From contig NW_019091484.1 of assembly GCF_001949145.1 (NCBI RefSeq), forward strand, positions 153,798-217,797: 64,000 nucleotides of DNA. Direction: 5' to 3'. A model generated the notes under the pieces. It searched no databases. It saw only the letters and a program-made list of their open reading frames with translations, and was not told the origin of the DNA. This DNA comes from Acanthaster planci (lineage: Eukaryota > Echinodermata > Asteroidea > Valvatida > Acanthasteridae). A program made the translations under genes and the position numbers. Positions 35,295 through 50,200 of this stretch are shown here, piece by piece (within the stretch, counting starts at the first letter, position 1; every line of letters starts with the position of its first letter).

Positions 35295-38200
35295 CTGTGT
35301 ACCAGGGATAAGCAGGAGAAAAAGACCAAATGAACCAGTAAGTTTATACAGTTTTTAAAAGCTGCACCACTTGACTGACCAATCTTCTATGCCTCTTAGA
35401 AGTATAAGGCAACATTTAGTCAGATTACTTTTCTGCCGCTTCTCAACAGGTACTCTGTGAGAACTTTATTCTAATCCATTATATATGTACATGTGGTGAT
35501 TGTATGTTTGCCACAAAACAATTAGCATGCTCAGTAGGCTGTACAGCCACGAGGGAGGCAGACTGCGAAAAGGTTATGAACATGTATTATACAGACAAAT
35601 TTTGCCCCCCTTGTGATGAGTGACAGCAAGAAAAAGTCATCCAGGATTTTTCAAAAATACAATTTACTGTTGATCATGCCCTTTAGCCAGGCAGCAAACA
35701 ATACCAAGCCAGACAGTCTTAGAACAAGATACTTGCAGTAGTGTGATGAGTCAGTGCTGTGCTAAGGCATTGTACTGATATTTCTCACTGACACCATGAC
35801 CTTAAAATAAAAAATAAAAAAATAAAATGAATAAGTAATCAGCGTTTCAAGTAGGTTAAAGGTGGTATCCAGGAAACATCCTGAACCCTCTGTTGTCACG
35901 TTCTGTTGGTTAGGGCAGGGAAACTTCCCAAACATGCTGATGTTGTTTGATCAGTCAGGCCCCTGTGTGACTTCTGCATAAATATTCACCAGAAAGTGAC
36001 CTCATTCGTGCTGCCTATGTGCTATTCTTTAAAATCAACATTGGGTATGTAATGCCCTGGGTTCTTTCACTTTTTGAAATTTGATTTGATTTTTTTTTTA
36101 TTTGATTGAATTTGAGCTTTTTCAAAACAACCACTGCAGACCATGGTATGTTGCTTAGAACAACAAAATATAGGCTTTTATAGACATGCATGTAAACAGT
36201 GACATGGAAAGATATCAAATCTGTCCAAAAAGTAGCAATCCAGTAACTTTCTCTTTGCATGTTTTGAGACAAAATGAACACAAAATAAACACAAACAAAC
36301 CTACCAGAAAGTTGATGTGGGTTGTTCAGCATATTTGTTGCTGTACTCCATCTTACAAAAATCACGATCTTTATGATATCAAGAATTGTGAATTTGTTTT
36401 TCATCCTTCAGTGAATTGGATGGAGTGACGCGACTACCAACCTTGACTGAGCTGCTGTAGGAAGCTGGGCTCGATGAGATTCTGCAGTTGCTGGATCTGT
36501 GCCATCTGCTGCTGTTGGTGCTGCTGGTGTTGCTGTTGTCCCTGTTGTTGTTGTTGTTGCTGTTGTTGCTGCTGTTGTTGCTGCTGCTGCTGCTGGGATC
36601 TGCGTTGTGCCGCTTGCCGTGAGGCCACCGTATAGTGGGGAGGGTGATGGTCAGGCTGGGTGGTGGAATTGAGAGTGGTGAGCCGGTGAACGCTGACTGC
36701 TGGACTGTGGGACTGTATCACGGCAGCTGGAGTAGAGAAGAAAATATGTGATTAAATTTCCATTTTTCTGAGATTTTTCGCAGAGAACGGCCTAATCATC
36801 TGAATTCGCTAAAGGGCACCATCTGATTTCGTGGGATTTTGAATTCTGAAGTATGGGGACGGCAGAGTTCAAGAAGTTGATTTTCAGTTTCTTCAGGTGC
36901 ACTGAAGATTGTTAGTGAAAAGTCAGCCTTGTAGTTTAATTTCTCAAGTTTCATTTGTTTTCTGTATGTCGAATCTAAGAATTTTGATTTTTACAACCAC
37001 TTGTGTGAACTTGATGTATGTGTATCAGTTTTGGACATTTGGCACTGGAATAAACAAAATGTATGGAATCATATGCGTGAAAAATCGTAGTGGGTGTCAG
37101 CAGACTTACTAGCAGACTTGGATATCGAGGTTCTTCCTGAGAGAAAGTTCTCTTAATGATTCAGCTACATCTTTACAGATGCCCAAAGCATGGATAACTG
37201 TTTAATCCATACAGGTTGAGGGATATCTCACCTGTGTTTTGTCCTTGTGTTCCTTGTAGCATCTGCACCATCTGCGAGGGTTGTCGGCTGTGGGAGTGCA
37301 CCTGTTGTTGTTGTTGTTGCTGTTGCTGCTGTTGCTGCTGCTGCTGTGAATGACCCTGCTGCATTGTGTACACCATGCTTTGTAGACTCAGCCGGGATGG
37401 CGCCTGGTTGTAATTGGTCACCGTTGGCAGCGAGCTGACCAGAGGCAGTTTGGTAGATGTCGGCATGGTTACCTGCCCAGAGGTGAGAAATTGAATATGT
37501 ACTTGTGTATCTGTCTAAGGCTGAATGTTTTTGTTGAGTGACTGTAAACTGCTTGTAACAATGGGCCATATTTTAAATTTTGACAAAGTTGAGGTCTGGA
37601 ATATACATGGAACTCCATGTGGGAACTGGTAAAGATGCTTCAAAGTACTGTAGCCAAGAAAGCACACATCACACATTCATTGGTTCACAGGCATCCATTT
37701 GCACAGCTGTTTGTTGCTATACCTCAGAGACCATTTGTCAACCACTGGTCGATTTTGCTCAGTACCCAACATGTATTTTGCACGTAGACTACCAGGGAAA
37801 ATCGACCAGTGGTCAGTAAATGGTTGTTGCTCAAACTTGCCTATGTCAAGGAATGTTTGCTGATAATCTGTTTTAACTGGTAATATGGTCATCTTGGGTA
37901 TTAACTGAGTGAATTTAGCCCGCAACCACTGATATCCTGTCTTACTGTTTTTCACTCAGCCATGCTAGACTTGCCTGTATGCTTGGCAGTATGCGTATTT
38001 GCCTGCTATCAAGAAAGGAAAGAAAAAAAACAAAACTGTCTGAAAAACTAGAAACTAACCATGTGGGAGGGGTGGGTAGCAGGGCTGGTTTTCATCCCAC
38101 TCTGCTGTTGCGCCATGCTGTAAATGGCGTGCTGTAATTGGCTGGACTCCAGTGCTGACATGGATGTGATTGGACAACCTCCCATGATGCCTGGCTGGCC

Positions 38201-41200
38201 ATTGTGCTGGATGACTGAGGGTGTGGCGGACCCTGCACTTGTGTTTGCCATGACGATGTCCGGACTGCTGCCGTCATCCATGTTTCCTTTTGAGTGATTG
38301 AAATTGTTACAGAATGGCAGCATTGCATGTCTCAATTTGCAAAGTTTCACTTCAAGTGTCACTTCGAGATAACTTTACCAGGAGCATCCTGAGCTCTAGT
38401 TTATTCAAAAATGGCTTTATTTTTCTGGAACTCTTTCACCAATTCACAACCAGGTTAACAAACCAGGTAACAACCTTGGATCAAGCGTGAACTTGGATTT
38501 GTGACCACTTTCACTTGGTAATGCTGATGTATATAGTTAATTTTTGAATGACTTTTTGTTATGCTACAAAGCAGTTGTTGATGAAATTTACAACTTAATT
38601 GGTTAGAACTGCCAAGTTTCAAAAGTGTACTACATTTTCAAGAAAATAACATTTTTTTCACGTTGTGTCTGGACCAGGATTTCCCACGGATCTTGTGAAA
38701 AGAAAAGCCAACACTCAGTGGATTTACTTACTTGGTTTTAGTAACTTCCAACCTGGATCAGTTAACCATATCTTTACCTGGTATTGTGTACTGGATTCCC
38801 TGGGCATCGAGTGCCAGTTTGTTCTTGAATGCTTCCTCTTTCCGCCGGTTGGCAAACCAGTTGTAAACCCTGACTTCTGTTACCAAGTTGGTTCCCAGGC
38901 CACTGACCTGAGATGGTGAGACGCCTCTTTGCATGCACTCCGCTCTGTGGGGGGAATGACCAAGTTTGCTGATCAGAAAATACTGAAACCGATGTTTGTG
39001 GTTATCAGAAATCACTAGGAAAAAGGATAGTGCGTGGGTTTCTTTTTTAATGACAAAGTAGGTGGATATTTGTCCACCCACCTCCAGATGTTAACCACAC
39101 AGTCAAATGAAACCCTCAAACTGTGTGGGCATATAAAATCCATGTACAGCACAAACCCCTCATAAAATGTAGCTGTTTGGGTTGTACAGCTAGAATGTGA
39201 AAATATCATAAAGAGTATGCCCGTATCAAAACCAGCCACATTTTTGGCACCCAGTAAAAATTTCTTGGGGGAAAAACATGGAATGATAGCCTTTTCCCTG
39301 TGAACAAGTCTTCCCCCATGTTTAAAGAAGGGGGAGTGAGGCTGATTGGGCGAACATTTCCAACTGGGCACATGGCACCTGCACAATACAGTGAAAATAG
39401 GTCACACATTCTCTGTGCCACATAGATATAAACTTGCATGCACAAAGTACATTTTTTTCACTATTTTGACTCATTCAAGTTGTGTTTAGCCGTCTTAAAG
39501 CTGTAGAAACTGACTGCAGACAACTGAGAGCAGGGAAGATTCTGAAAGACAGCAAAATGGCACTTATCCTTTGCATGTTGGAAATGCACTCTTTATTTAA
39601 ATGTGTATGAAAAAGAGATCAAAGGCTGAAAGTCAGAAAGCTGAAGGCAGACTTGAGTGTGCCAATTTGTCCAAGTTTGATTTCGTCATTGAACATGTTC
39701 TGACTTTGGTCTGTAAATATTCTTCTCCATGTTTTGTGGTTCATGTGCCCAGTCTGACGCTTGGACGGCAACAGTTGATGTAGCCCAGACATGCTTACAT
39801 TGTGGTCTAGCCTGTTGTTGTGATCAGAGCCTTTGTGCCTGAAGAGTGGACCAACATTTACCCAAAATACCTAGCTCTTTTCAAACCCACTTGTCATTGG
39901 CCGTTAAATCCACTGGACAAACTTCTCTCTTTGAGGTTTACAAATAGCTTAATGGTCTATCTTTGCACAGCACTAAAAACCCAGTCACATCCCCTTGTCC
40001 ATTATATGTGTGCTTTATGCATGGCAATTAAACACAGGACAAATACAGAACAATGGTGCAAGTCAAGGTACCACACTTCTGTCACCTTCTCTGTTACAAC
40101 ATAAATGGAGTTCTCTGTGGTCTGCCAAAGCAATTATTTTAACTATACTGTCTCTCTGTGCCAGGCAGATCAACCCACAGCCATTCTTTAAACAGAAAAA
40201 ACACAGGCTCTTCAGGGTCATTTTAAAGTGTAACTGCAATGAATTTTTCTTCGACACAATTTTTCTGCAACTTTACTCTTCTTCAGTGGATGAAAAGTAC
40301 ACTTTTTAAACACTTAAAATGACCAAAAGTGAATCAGCAAAGAGATTATTTAGTCCATCAAAATCTGCAAATACGAAGGACTTTTTTGTTTTCAAGCCAA
40401 TGTAACGCTGAAGTTTTCTGCATGGGATGACACCACGGTTTTGCTCATGAATACAGAAAACTCATTAGCATAAAACCAAAATGGCAGTAACATTCCCTGT
40501 GAAATAGTAAAACAACAGTTGAGAATAAGGTTAACTGAGACACAAATGTGCACTTTGAGTGTTTATACTAAAACAAATCGATTGCAGCTACCCTTTAAAA
40601 TGAAACCTGAACCTAAAACATATTTACAGAATCTCTAACAAACTTTGAAATGTAAGTCCCACTTTCACATCTTCCTTAAAGTACAAATATGTTTAAACTC
40701 AGCAATGTTCAGGAGAACACAAATTTAATTGAATTTAACTTTGGCAAGAATCATTAACATTGACAAAAAGTAACAGGATTTGACCGTTCCAATTATCATC
40801 ATCAGGTTTGTGACATTTCAATTTTTTTCAATAAAAAAATATGTTATCACCAACACGTTAGTTCTTTAAAAGATTAAAGAAACATGCTGTTTAAATGAAA
40901 CATTTTTGCAGTATTAATTTCTAAGAAAATTTGAAAATATAAATATTTTCAATCACAGTATGGTCAAGGAGGATGCAAATTTACGTGAATGTAACTTTAG
41001 TAAAAGTTTTCTGCACTAACAAAGAGATCAATCAACAGGATTTCATGCTTGAGATCAAAAGTCTTTATTGGCATGTCATTTGGAATGCCTTACGTTTCCT
41101 CATAATGTTATAAAAGTAGGATCTGAATTATGTTATCCGCTAAGTTCCTTTAATCTTCAAATAAAAACTCAGTTCAGGGTGAAGAGCAATATCAATCATC

Positions 41201-44200
41201 AGTTTTCTACCAACCCAAAATATGATTGGTCATTTTCAGAAAATTGACTGGGATGAGTTTTGGTTGATTTGCCCTTGCATGCGTGAATGATCAATTGTCC
41301 TCCAATGGTTCTCATATTTGGAGCATGTTTGTTTCACTTGATGATGTATATCTTGTTCCATGACTGGTAATGAATAATCTGCATCCAATTATCTTCTCGT
41401 CCCCCGAACGATGTACACTCTTTGCATCATATTTTATTTGGAAATTGTCAAAAACCAGCACTGATTTTTACCAAGATGTTATCAAGCTTATGCATAGTTT
41501 GGACATTTTGGTCATAACTTGTCAGTTCCATATGTTAATACATTTGATATATACTGTTTGCACAAATCATGAAATATATTTCTAGTGAATTCAGTGGACA
41601 TGTAAATGTGAATTACGGTGTGTAATTATGTATGATGTACCTGGATATTTTGGCTTATCATTAAGAAAAAACCCGCTGAGTAAATATGATGTGGTAGCTG
41701 CACCACCTGTTGGTATTCAGTTGTCTTCAAAGAAAGGAACTGTTTCATCATTTTAAAATCAATTAGTTAGAGGAAAAAAATTCAGTCATAGTTTAGCTTG
41801 CAACATATGTTTTGAACTACCTATGCAAACCTGCCCTGCCCAACAAAATTTGACCTCTGAATTCAGAGTGTTTTTCACTTTACCCTGAAGTAGAGAAAAC
41901 AAGTCAAATAATAGAGGTCAGAGTCCATGCATATTTAATCAGATTAGCAACAAAGATGGCTGATAATTTGCGGTGGGAATACGGGGGGATTACACGCTCC
42001 CTGTTCAAGTTTCGATGTGTAGCAATTTTGTGCAAACACGCAAACTGCTGTTGGTCTAGGGTCTGTTGTTAGCTCCACGTTGTAGTTGTGCCCATCACAA
42101 GTCCCCCACTGCAAGTCCATCCCAAGTCATCAGTCTTTTAAGCCAAGTTGCATGAACTGTGACAAAAGCATTCCTTGAGGATTTTTTATTGCTCACTGTG
42201 TTATTACTTTTGACTGGTCTTATGAAGGGACTTTGGACTGGCTTTGTGAAAGGACCTATAATGGACGAAAACACTGCAATGTAGGCCCTACAATCTAGGC
42301 CCTAACCCCGTAGACATACATGTGCTCATAAGGAACCTTCCCTAATCCTCCAAAATCAAACACTGTATAGAAAAACCCACAGCACATTCCTTTTTCTGTA
42401 GCTTCAAAGGGGCATCAAGTCCCATGAAAAGTGGAAGATGTGGTGTGGCCTCTCTTGAATCTTGTAAAATCTTCCAGACTCTTTCCGGTAAATTTTGAAG
42501 GGCCTAAGCTTCTTGGAGTGTCAAGGTTAAAGATACAGTGTACTTTTGTGAGGACCTTACTTTGATACATTGTTACATTAAATTTCAGCAAACTGAGCTC
42601 TGTGTTTTGCTGTATCACTCAGTTTAGCATTTGAGCAATAGCAATTGGCATTATGTGGGTGAAAAATATGTTGAAAATTCGTAATAGGTGAGGTCATATT
42701 TAGTCTCCACAGTGGGAATTTTGAAGTGATCATAAGATCGTGGAGAAAAGCCAAGATTTGGAAAATCCCATCGTAATCTAGGCATCACAGGTTCAAATCC
42801 TGTTAGTCTGTTTTGTCTTTCGTTGAATGTGCTTTGTGTTTATTTGACCAACTGAGATGTACTCACGCATTGCACTGAACGACCAGATTCTCCCTGTCTT
42901 CCTTGCTAGGATTTCGATTCTGCTGGTAGGCATCATATAGTATCCGCTGCGATGCCGGCCCCCATTTGAACCGGTTCCGTCGCATCTTCTTGCTCCTGGA
43001 TGTGTCCCTTTGATCATCAGACATGATGGCCTTCTCTGGGTTTGTGAACTCTGTTGTCAAGGCCAGTCAAATCAAGGTTAGTGTTGATGTGATGTGGGGG
43101 TTTTGTTTTGGCAAATTTTAAGTTTGCCTTGGCCAACACAGAAATATCTTTTGTAAGAGCTTGTTCAGTGTTGGACAAACAAATCAGTGTTACTCAGGTA
43201 GGACTTCATCTGGTTTCAAATGTTCACTTTTGGAGCCAATACAAAATACTCCAAATTGTGACCTCACGTTGCACAATTTGATGTTGCTGTAGACAAAAAT
43301 GGAGCTGCATGAGTGCAAGGGTCTCAGCTCGGGGTACAGAATTCATAAAACTAAGTCTGAAATGAAAATGATGGAAAAGGTAGAGGATTGGGAAATATAT
43401 TTGACAGCCTATTCAGTTGTCAAGTGAAAAGTAAAGTAGTACTACTGTTTCAGATATCCACATGATAAAATGCACTTGCCAAGGTCAGCAGGATGAGAGA
43501 GGCTACCTTGCCCAACTGTTTGAAAAATTACTTCAGCAATGTCCTGCTTATGTGTGGTAGGCTGATCAAGGGCAAATGGTTCATGGCAGTCAGTTTCTTT
43601 TTGTGGTTTGTCTTCTAGTGACCGATAATGTGATTTTCTTAGACTGTGCCTTGGCCAGCTTTGTACCCAGTCTCTTCAACATGATCTGAGGACGCCAAAC
43701 TGGACAATCTGAGAACAACTCAGGACCTGTCACTTTCTAGTAGATGCCCAGAAACCCTACTTTTTAACACACTGTGACTTCCCACTGACCCCTTTGTATC
43801 AGGACATGTCAAGGGCAGATTCAGAACCAAAGTTTCGAAGGGAAAGAACAAATGTTAAGATTTCTTTATGTAGAAATGAGGTAAAAATTCAAGGCCTTTT
43901 GCACACTTTAGGGAGGAAGGCAGATGACATGCACAAAGTTACCAAAATCATTCTCCCATTGTATTTGGTCCCCTCAATAAATTGCCTCTTTTTGAGAGAG
44001 GGATGGCCCCACTTGCTTAACCCAGATCTGCCAGTAGAACCTGTGTGCCTCCTGAGAGCTTTTTGTTTTAGTATTGTTAACTGTAACAGTCCCGAGTCCT
44101 CCAAGATCTCCATTCTTAAAAATGCCACTCACGCTGCATGATCTCCTGCTGTTTCTTCTCATACCAACTGTACAGTGCAGCTCGCTTGGCCCCTTTCATG

Positions 44201-47200
44201 GGCGTGCCCTTGTTGAGATGCTGGGACAGATGGCTCTGGTTGAGCCCTGTAGCGTCCACTACCTCCCGCTGTGGGATGTTGTGCTGCTGCATGTAATTCT
44301 TGATCATCTTGGCGACTTGCCAAGAGTCGGTCCTTGCAACGAGAGACAGAGAGAAGGGGTAAACATTTGTGATTGCTTTTCCCCTTTGCAAGGAACCCTT
44401 TTCAAATTTTGTGTACTTAGTGTTTTTGCAGATGGATTGGGTCTTTATCGTTCTCTCCATTTGTTTTTGGCATACACTGTTGAGGGCACTGAGTAGCTTC
44501 AGGGTTGGGGAAGGAATGCATTTTCATGGCATGTGTGAACAAGTTCACAAATTCCATTCTTTATTCCTTGCACATTTTCATTTTAAGATGGTACTTGTGC
44601 ACAATCCAAATTCGCATTCAAGTTTTTGTAAATGCACAATTAGCACTCTTCCTTGAAAGGGAAACTTGATTTTGTATGGTGTAGGTGTGGGTTTGTTGTT
44701 GCAGACAATAATTACTGTAACATTTTTCATCAGGTTCAAAATTCAAATTGAAGCAAGATTCTAGATGAATTTTATTTCCTTTGTGGATGTCTAAGTAACA
44801 TCAATATGTATTTGTGTAATACATATTAAAGTCCAGCAAAAAAATGTCACCAAAACAAAAATGAATTAAAACAAAATAAATGGTACATGTGATAAAATAC
44901 AGTTGACTCTTGTTTTAAAGCACACTGGTATAAAGAGCAAAGTCTGACAATCCGAGAATTCCAGTTTCTTGAATTCTTGTGTTTTCTGTGTTTTTCCAGT
45001 TCTGTTATGACAAACTCCTGTTAGAAAAAGGAGTTTGTCTGGTCCCTTTAATTTTGTTATTAGGGGAGTTTACTGTATGTTACCAATGACATGGTTCATT
45101 TTAGCCAGTAGAATGACCCAGCAGGGCAATGTGGAGGCCAGTTGCATCCTGGTGAAATTGGAAAAGCTCTGCCAGCGATAACATGGGTGGAGTGCAGCCT
45201 GACAGTGAGTCACAAGTAACAGTGACAATAGTATTGATCAGCGCTACATCCCGTGTAATAACTGATCACCAATGTCTCCAGTGTATCGTGGAGCCTGTCC
45301 CCTTGTGCTGTCATGTTCTAGGCCAAAATAGGCGTGTTGAAGTATGGGGCGCTCCAAATAGGTTAAAATAAATCTGGGGTTATCTACAGGTCGCTAAAAA
45401 CATGTTGAGCGTCAGAGACTTTGATACATGGGTAGTGAGTTTTGACCTATTGCGGCAGACTGACCGGGTTTATTCAATTAAATGCCGAAGTCAGTTCGGG
45501 GGGGAGTTGAAATTTAGGACTCCAAATGTAGTTGGAGACTCTCTTATCTCGAGATAGTCACGAAACAGAGAAACAATGAAAATGTTCAACCCTGATCACA
45601 CTCGCCACTCCAAAAATCCAAGATCCTAATTTGTAATATTGTGACAGATGTAAACCCTTTTTCTCGAGGTAATCTTCTGGACCCAAGAGATTCCAACAGC
45701 AGTAAAATACAAAGCCGAATACAGTAGCATATACTGACTTGAATGAAGCCTTGGGGGGGGGGGTTCCGCATACATGTAGATCAACAAACTACAACAGCAG
45801 TTGGAAAACGTTGGAAGATGATTGACTTAAATGCATTTTGGTTTGTGGAATTGTTGGAAACAGTACACATACAAAGCCTCAGAATCTTGTTACAAGGTTT
45901 GTTTTGTTTTTTTTACATTTCCTTCCAGTTTACATCTTGCCCTTTTTAGCAAAATCCATGAATCATACTATAAGGTTTAAGAGTGGTCGGGTTCTACTGA
46001 CATCTTTAATTTGACATTAAAGATTGGAATATGATTTCCATTTTATAGAATTCAGGTGTCTTTCCTAATCTTATCACAACATTATTAGTTTATAGTCAAT
46101 TTTGATTGAACATATGTTAGTCAAATTATAGATCGTTGAAATGAATTTCATTTAATTTGAAAATATAGTCATAAGTAATGGATCAAGCATAGAACTGAAA
46201 TTCAGAATAAAACAAGCTTTAGTTTTCATCACATATCCATCGCAGGGTATGCTTGCAACAAAGAGCAAAAGACGATTGAAAATTCATTGGACCAAAGGCA
46301 GTCCTGAAAGGAAATGGTGGAGGAAAAACACAATGCGCCTCTATATAAAAAAAAACTGACCCTTGGACATGGCAAACACACATGTACATAGTGCTGCGGC
46401 GGGTATGCACGCTCGCTCGTCACCACCAATATTCGCTGGCGCCAGGCTGGTGGTCACGGGAAATTAACATCATGTCTTCTCCCTCCTCCGTCATTACAGT
46501 TCTCTCCCCCTGCCTCTACAATCCCCCCCCCCAAAAAAAGAGACGGAGGACCTGAAAAACAAAACCCACGGACTACCGTATGGATCTCCTGCCCTGGAAC
46601 AGTGTCACAGTACTTTTTCCCTACTGTCCTTATACTGAGGTTTGTTGATCCACATCTGTGTCGCTTTTATTTTCACTAAGTTAATAACTTTAATCATCAA
46701 CTTTTTTAACTGACGGAGGGGATTTTTCTCATCTGTATTTTTGTCCAGCGTGTAGCAGTGACTAAGGGATGTAAGTACAGCTAGTCCCCATCTGCACTTG
46801 ATGAACCTGTAGATGGGTAGACTTCAACCATTCCGCTCGGGGTTGCAGATGAATTTCATGGGGATTTTGATAAGCAACAGAACCGGTTTAATATCAGATT
46901 GTGAATGTGATAAGTATTTATGTGCAATTGGTCTTTTTAAAACTTTTTAAATTTTAAATCAGAAATCATCAGATCGTTAAATAGCTTGATTTGTCATTAA
47001 GCATATTTGGTTTCGTTGTTACATTTTCCCCCAAAGAGTGCCTCGTTTGTTTTTCAAATGTCCGTTTCCTTTTTCTCTGTCATGCTTGGCGACCCTAACA
47101 ACATAACAGATGCCCTGATTTTGCCTTTGAAAGTGTTATATATTGTTTAAAATTCGGTATCAAGGCGCCTTTCCCTACGCGCGTCAATATACTTGCGCCA

Positions 47201-50200
47201 AGAGTTGCGTGTATGGGCGCTATCCGTCAAAATCGCTCCCGCAGCCACACGTGTGTTATGTTAATGGTTGATGTTTGCGTCCATGAGAGTGAAACGCATA
47301 AACGCACCGTCTACAGAACGCACCCCAAAAACGTACAGATGGAAAGGCACCTTCAGTCGCACCTCAAGTTTAGGGGTATATTTCGTTCCGCAGTCTCCGA
47401 TCCATGGCAGATACCTGCTCCATCGACTGAGCTATCTAGTCACCATGGGCATGTCAGCGTTTGTTTCGCGGGCATTAAACCTTGGTAGTTTTCATTGGAG
47501 AGCCGAGTGAAGCTTCCCACAATTCTCTGTCTCGTCGTTTATAGGCCTACTTTATTGAGGTTGGTTTGTAGTTTTCAACTTCAGGCTTGTACTATGGGCA
47601 GTCGGAGTGATGATGAGGCAACAGACGGCTCAAATTTGTTTTTGCACAACTCATACATCCTTATCTAACATTCCATATTTGCACATTAAGTGGAAGTATT
47701 GTAACTGCGTGAACATTTTTCACCCGTGTCATTTTTTAAAAACACGAAAAAAGCATGTTGGGGCCAGTAGTTACGTCACACAGGAGGAATTTAATCAGAA
47801 CAGTCAACGATTCAATATGAAGCCTCTGTTGATAATGTGAATTTTCCCCTTTATATTCAGTAGAGGGCGGAGGCAACATTTTTATAGCATTTTTGTCACA
47901 CCCATCTTGCGTGGGGCAAAATAGTAGATTTAGTCAAGTCTATGTCGGTTCCAAAACCATGGCTTGTTTGCTCATTCGCCAATTTGTGTGCACAAAGCTC
48001 CGTGTTTACACAGATACCCTGTCTTGCTATTGGCCAGGGCGGCATTCACTAATGTTGGAGTCGTAGGTATGGAGGCATGTACCATTTTGACTACGGGGTA
48101 ACCAGCTGGTTGGTTTTGTTTTCGGTGTTAATTTTTGATACTGGTAGTAATTCTCAATGTTTGGGGCTGTTTGCGAAAGTTTAGTTTAGGCAATGTTTAA
48201 TATGTCATAAATTAATGTTTTCCAATATTTTACTTCGGCAAAGTATAGAAACAACAAATGCTATTTGAGATAATTCCTGTCTTGGTAATTTATTTCACTT
48301 CCTCAATTAACTTGGTTTCTTTCTCAGCTATACTTTTGCTTTCCTTGTATCTTCCATCAGGCACGTAGCCTGTTGGAGGCTGCAATTTTCATCTTAATTT
48401 CCACATTTTAATCATCCCAAGTTTGCTTCTATCAGCATTCTATTTTTGCTTATCGAATCTACATCGCGTTGCCATCTGCCATCCATCCCTTTCCTATGGC
48501 TGCTCTACAGCCTTCCTATCGCATTTGTCTTAGCTACTGTTTCTAATTGTGTTGTTCGCCCTGCTATGATCGATGCAATCTCAACAGGGATTTCATTCGG
48601 TTGCAATCTTTTCCCCGTGGTTTTCTTTTGCAGTGGCGTAGGGGGCTTGGGGGCACGTGCCCCCCACAAATTCCCAGTGGCTCCCCGTGCCCCCCTGGAA
48701 AAAAAACGGATGAATGGATATTGAACAAGGCTAACAAAAACTTGCCCCAAAAACCACACCACTGCAAACTGGTGCCCCCCCCGTAAGATGCTGGTGCCCC
48801 CTTTGTGCCCGCCTCCCCCCGTAAAATCCTAGCTATGCCACTGTTCGTTAGGCACGCGTCGACCGTTTAATTTTCTTCGTTGTATTGGTGAACGTAGGCG
48901 GGCAAGTCTTCGTGCATGGGAGAAGGTATGAGCATTCGGAAGGGGAAGTCGAGTTTCAAAATGCATCTATCACCTGGTTCATTTCTGTGGTTTCCCCCAG
49001 TTTCTCCTCTTTTCCTTCGCAACAAACCAGACGAACAACTTTGCCTTGATGCTCTGCAAAGTTTTCTTTGTGAAGCTGAGATTTTAGCAAAGGAATGTCA
49101 AACCTGGCCAAAAGCTTTCTACATCAGAAACTCTCGGCAGAATTTAATCAGCGCGTCCGTGAATGAAAATATTCAGATCTCATAATCTCATATCCCTGGA
49201 GACCAGGCAACCGTTGACAGGAACATTATGCTTTGTAGGCGATATTAACATTGTCAGCATTTCAACCGTTGGCAGAAAAAAAAGGTTGCAAAGTGAACTC
49301 GATGAAAAGTCTTTCCTTACACGACACTCCAAACTCACAACAAATTGGCGCGGTTTATTTTGTTATTTTGTTATCAAGGTCCACAGACGATTACCCCTGA
49401 GAATGAAAAAAAAATAGATTTGATGGAATTAGCTTATGTCCCAACCATTAGGAAGGCGATATCAATAGGCGCAGTGGTACTTTTCTCGCCTTCCACTTCT
49501 GCGGCCAAGGCCAACATATGCATGGAGGGGTCTTAATCCCTATCTGATTCGGACGGTTTTCCCCGGAATCTGGAGTTTTCCTCCCTCCGGAACTAGACAT
49601 TGTCTCCTTCCTTTCTTCCTCCAGGGACCCCAGGGGAAACATTTTACTGATAGGGCTTTATCCAGGTTTAATAAACTTTGTCCCCTGATCGTTTGTAACA
49701 ATGCTGAGATCTTATGTCCTATAGCCAATTTTGCCCCCCCCCATGTCATGTAAGCAATTTGCCTCGGGGCATTCCTAGAGAAAAATCCCCTTGATGTTCG
49801 TTGACTTGAATTTGGCGTGCAACCAGGTGCCAAATGCCTGACACGAAAGCGAGAGTTAAAAACCGAGCGGGCTGTTTGTGACGTAAAGTAAACCTCCGCC
49901 CTATCGCTCGCTCCAACATTTGAGTGAACACGGATAACGAAAACTCGTCTCACTGACAATGTTTTTAACGAGCTAGAATGAGAGGTACCCAGTTGTGGTT
50001 TGTCAGTCTGACAATCTGTTGTGAAGATGACGAGTTGAAGCCTTTCCTTTCAGACACTGTAAATTTTGTCAGCTTAGGCCTTCAAATTTGGGGGTTTTGT
50101 GTGCAATTAGATACGCATTCTGTCATCTTGTAATCAATGAAATTGTAGCTGTGTGAATTCCATCACACAAAAAGTATGCAAAGATTTTACAGTTTTCCGG

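Noticed and set aside
34838-35329. 163-codon minus-strand frame overlapping HNF1 exon 8
   Set aside because: It is out of the HNF1 frame; the His/Pro/Gly-rich composition is a shadow of the Gln/His-rich coding exon.
37228-37569. Thr/Ala-rich frames over HNF1 exon 6
   Set aside because: Alternative-frame readings of the CAA/CAG glutamine tract.
42780-42810. tRNA-like T-arm (ACAGGTTCAAATCCTGT) in HNF1 intron 2
   Set aside because: A perfect B-box and T-stem, but no A-box, anticodon arm or pairing acceptor stem upstream at the right distance.
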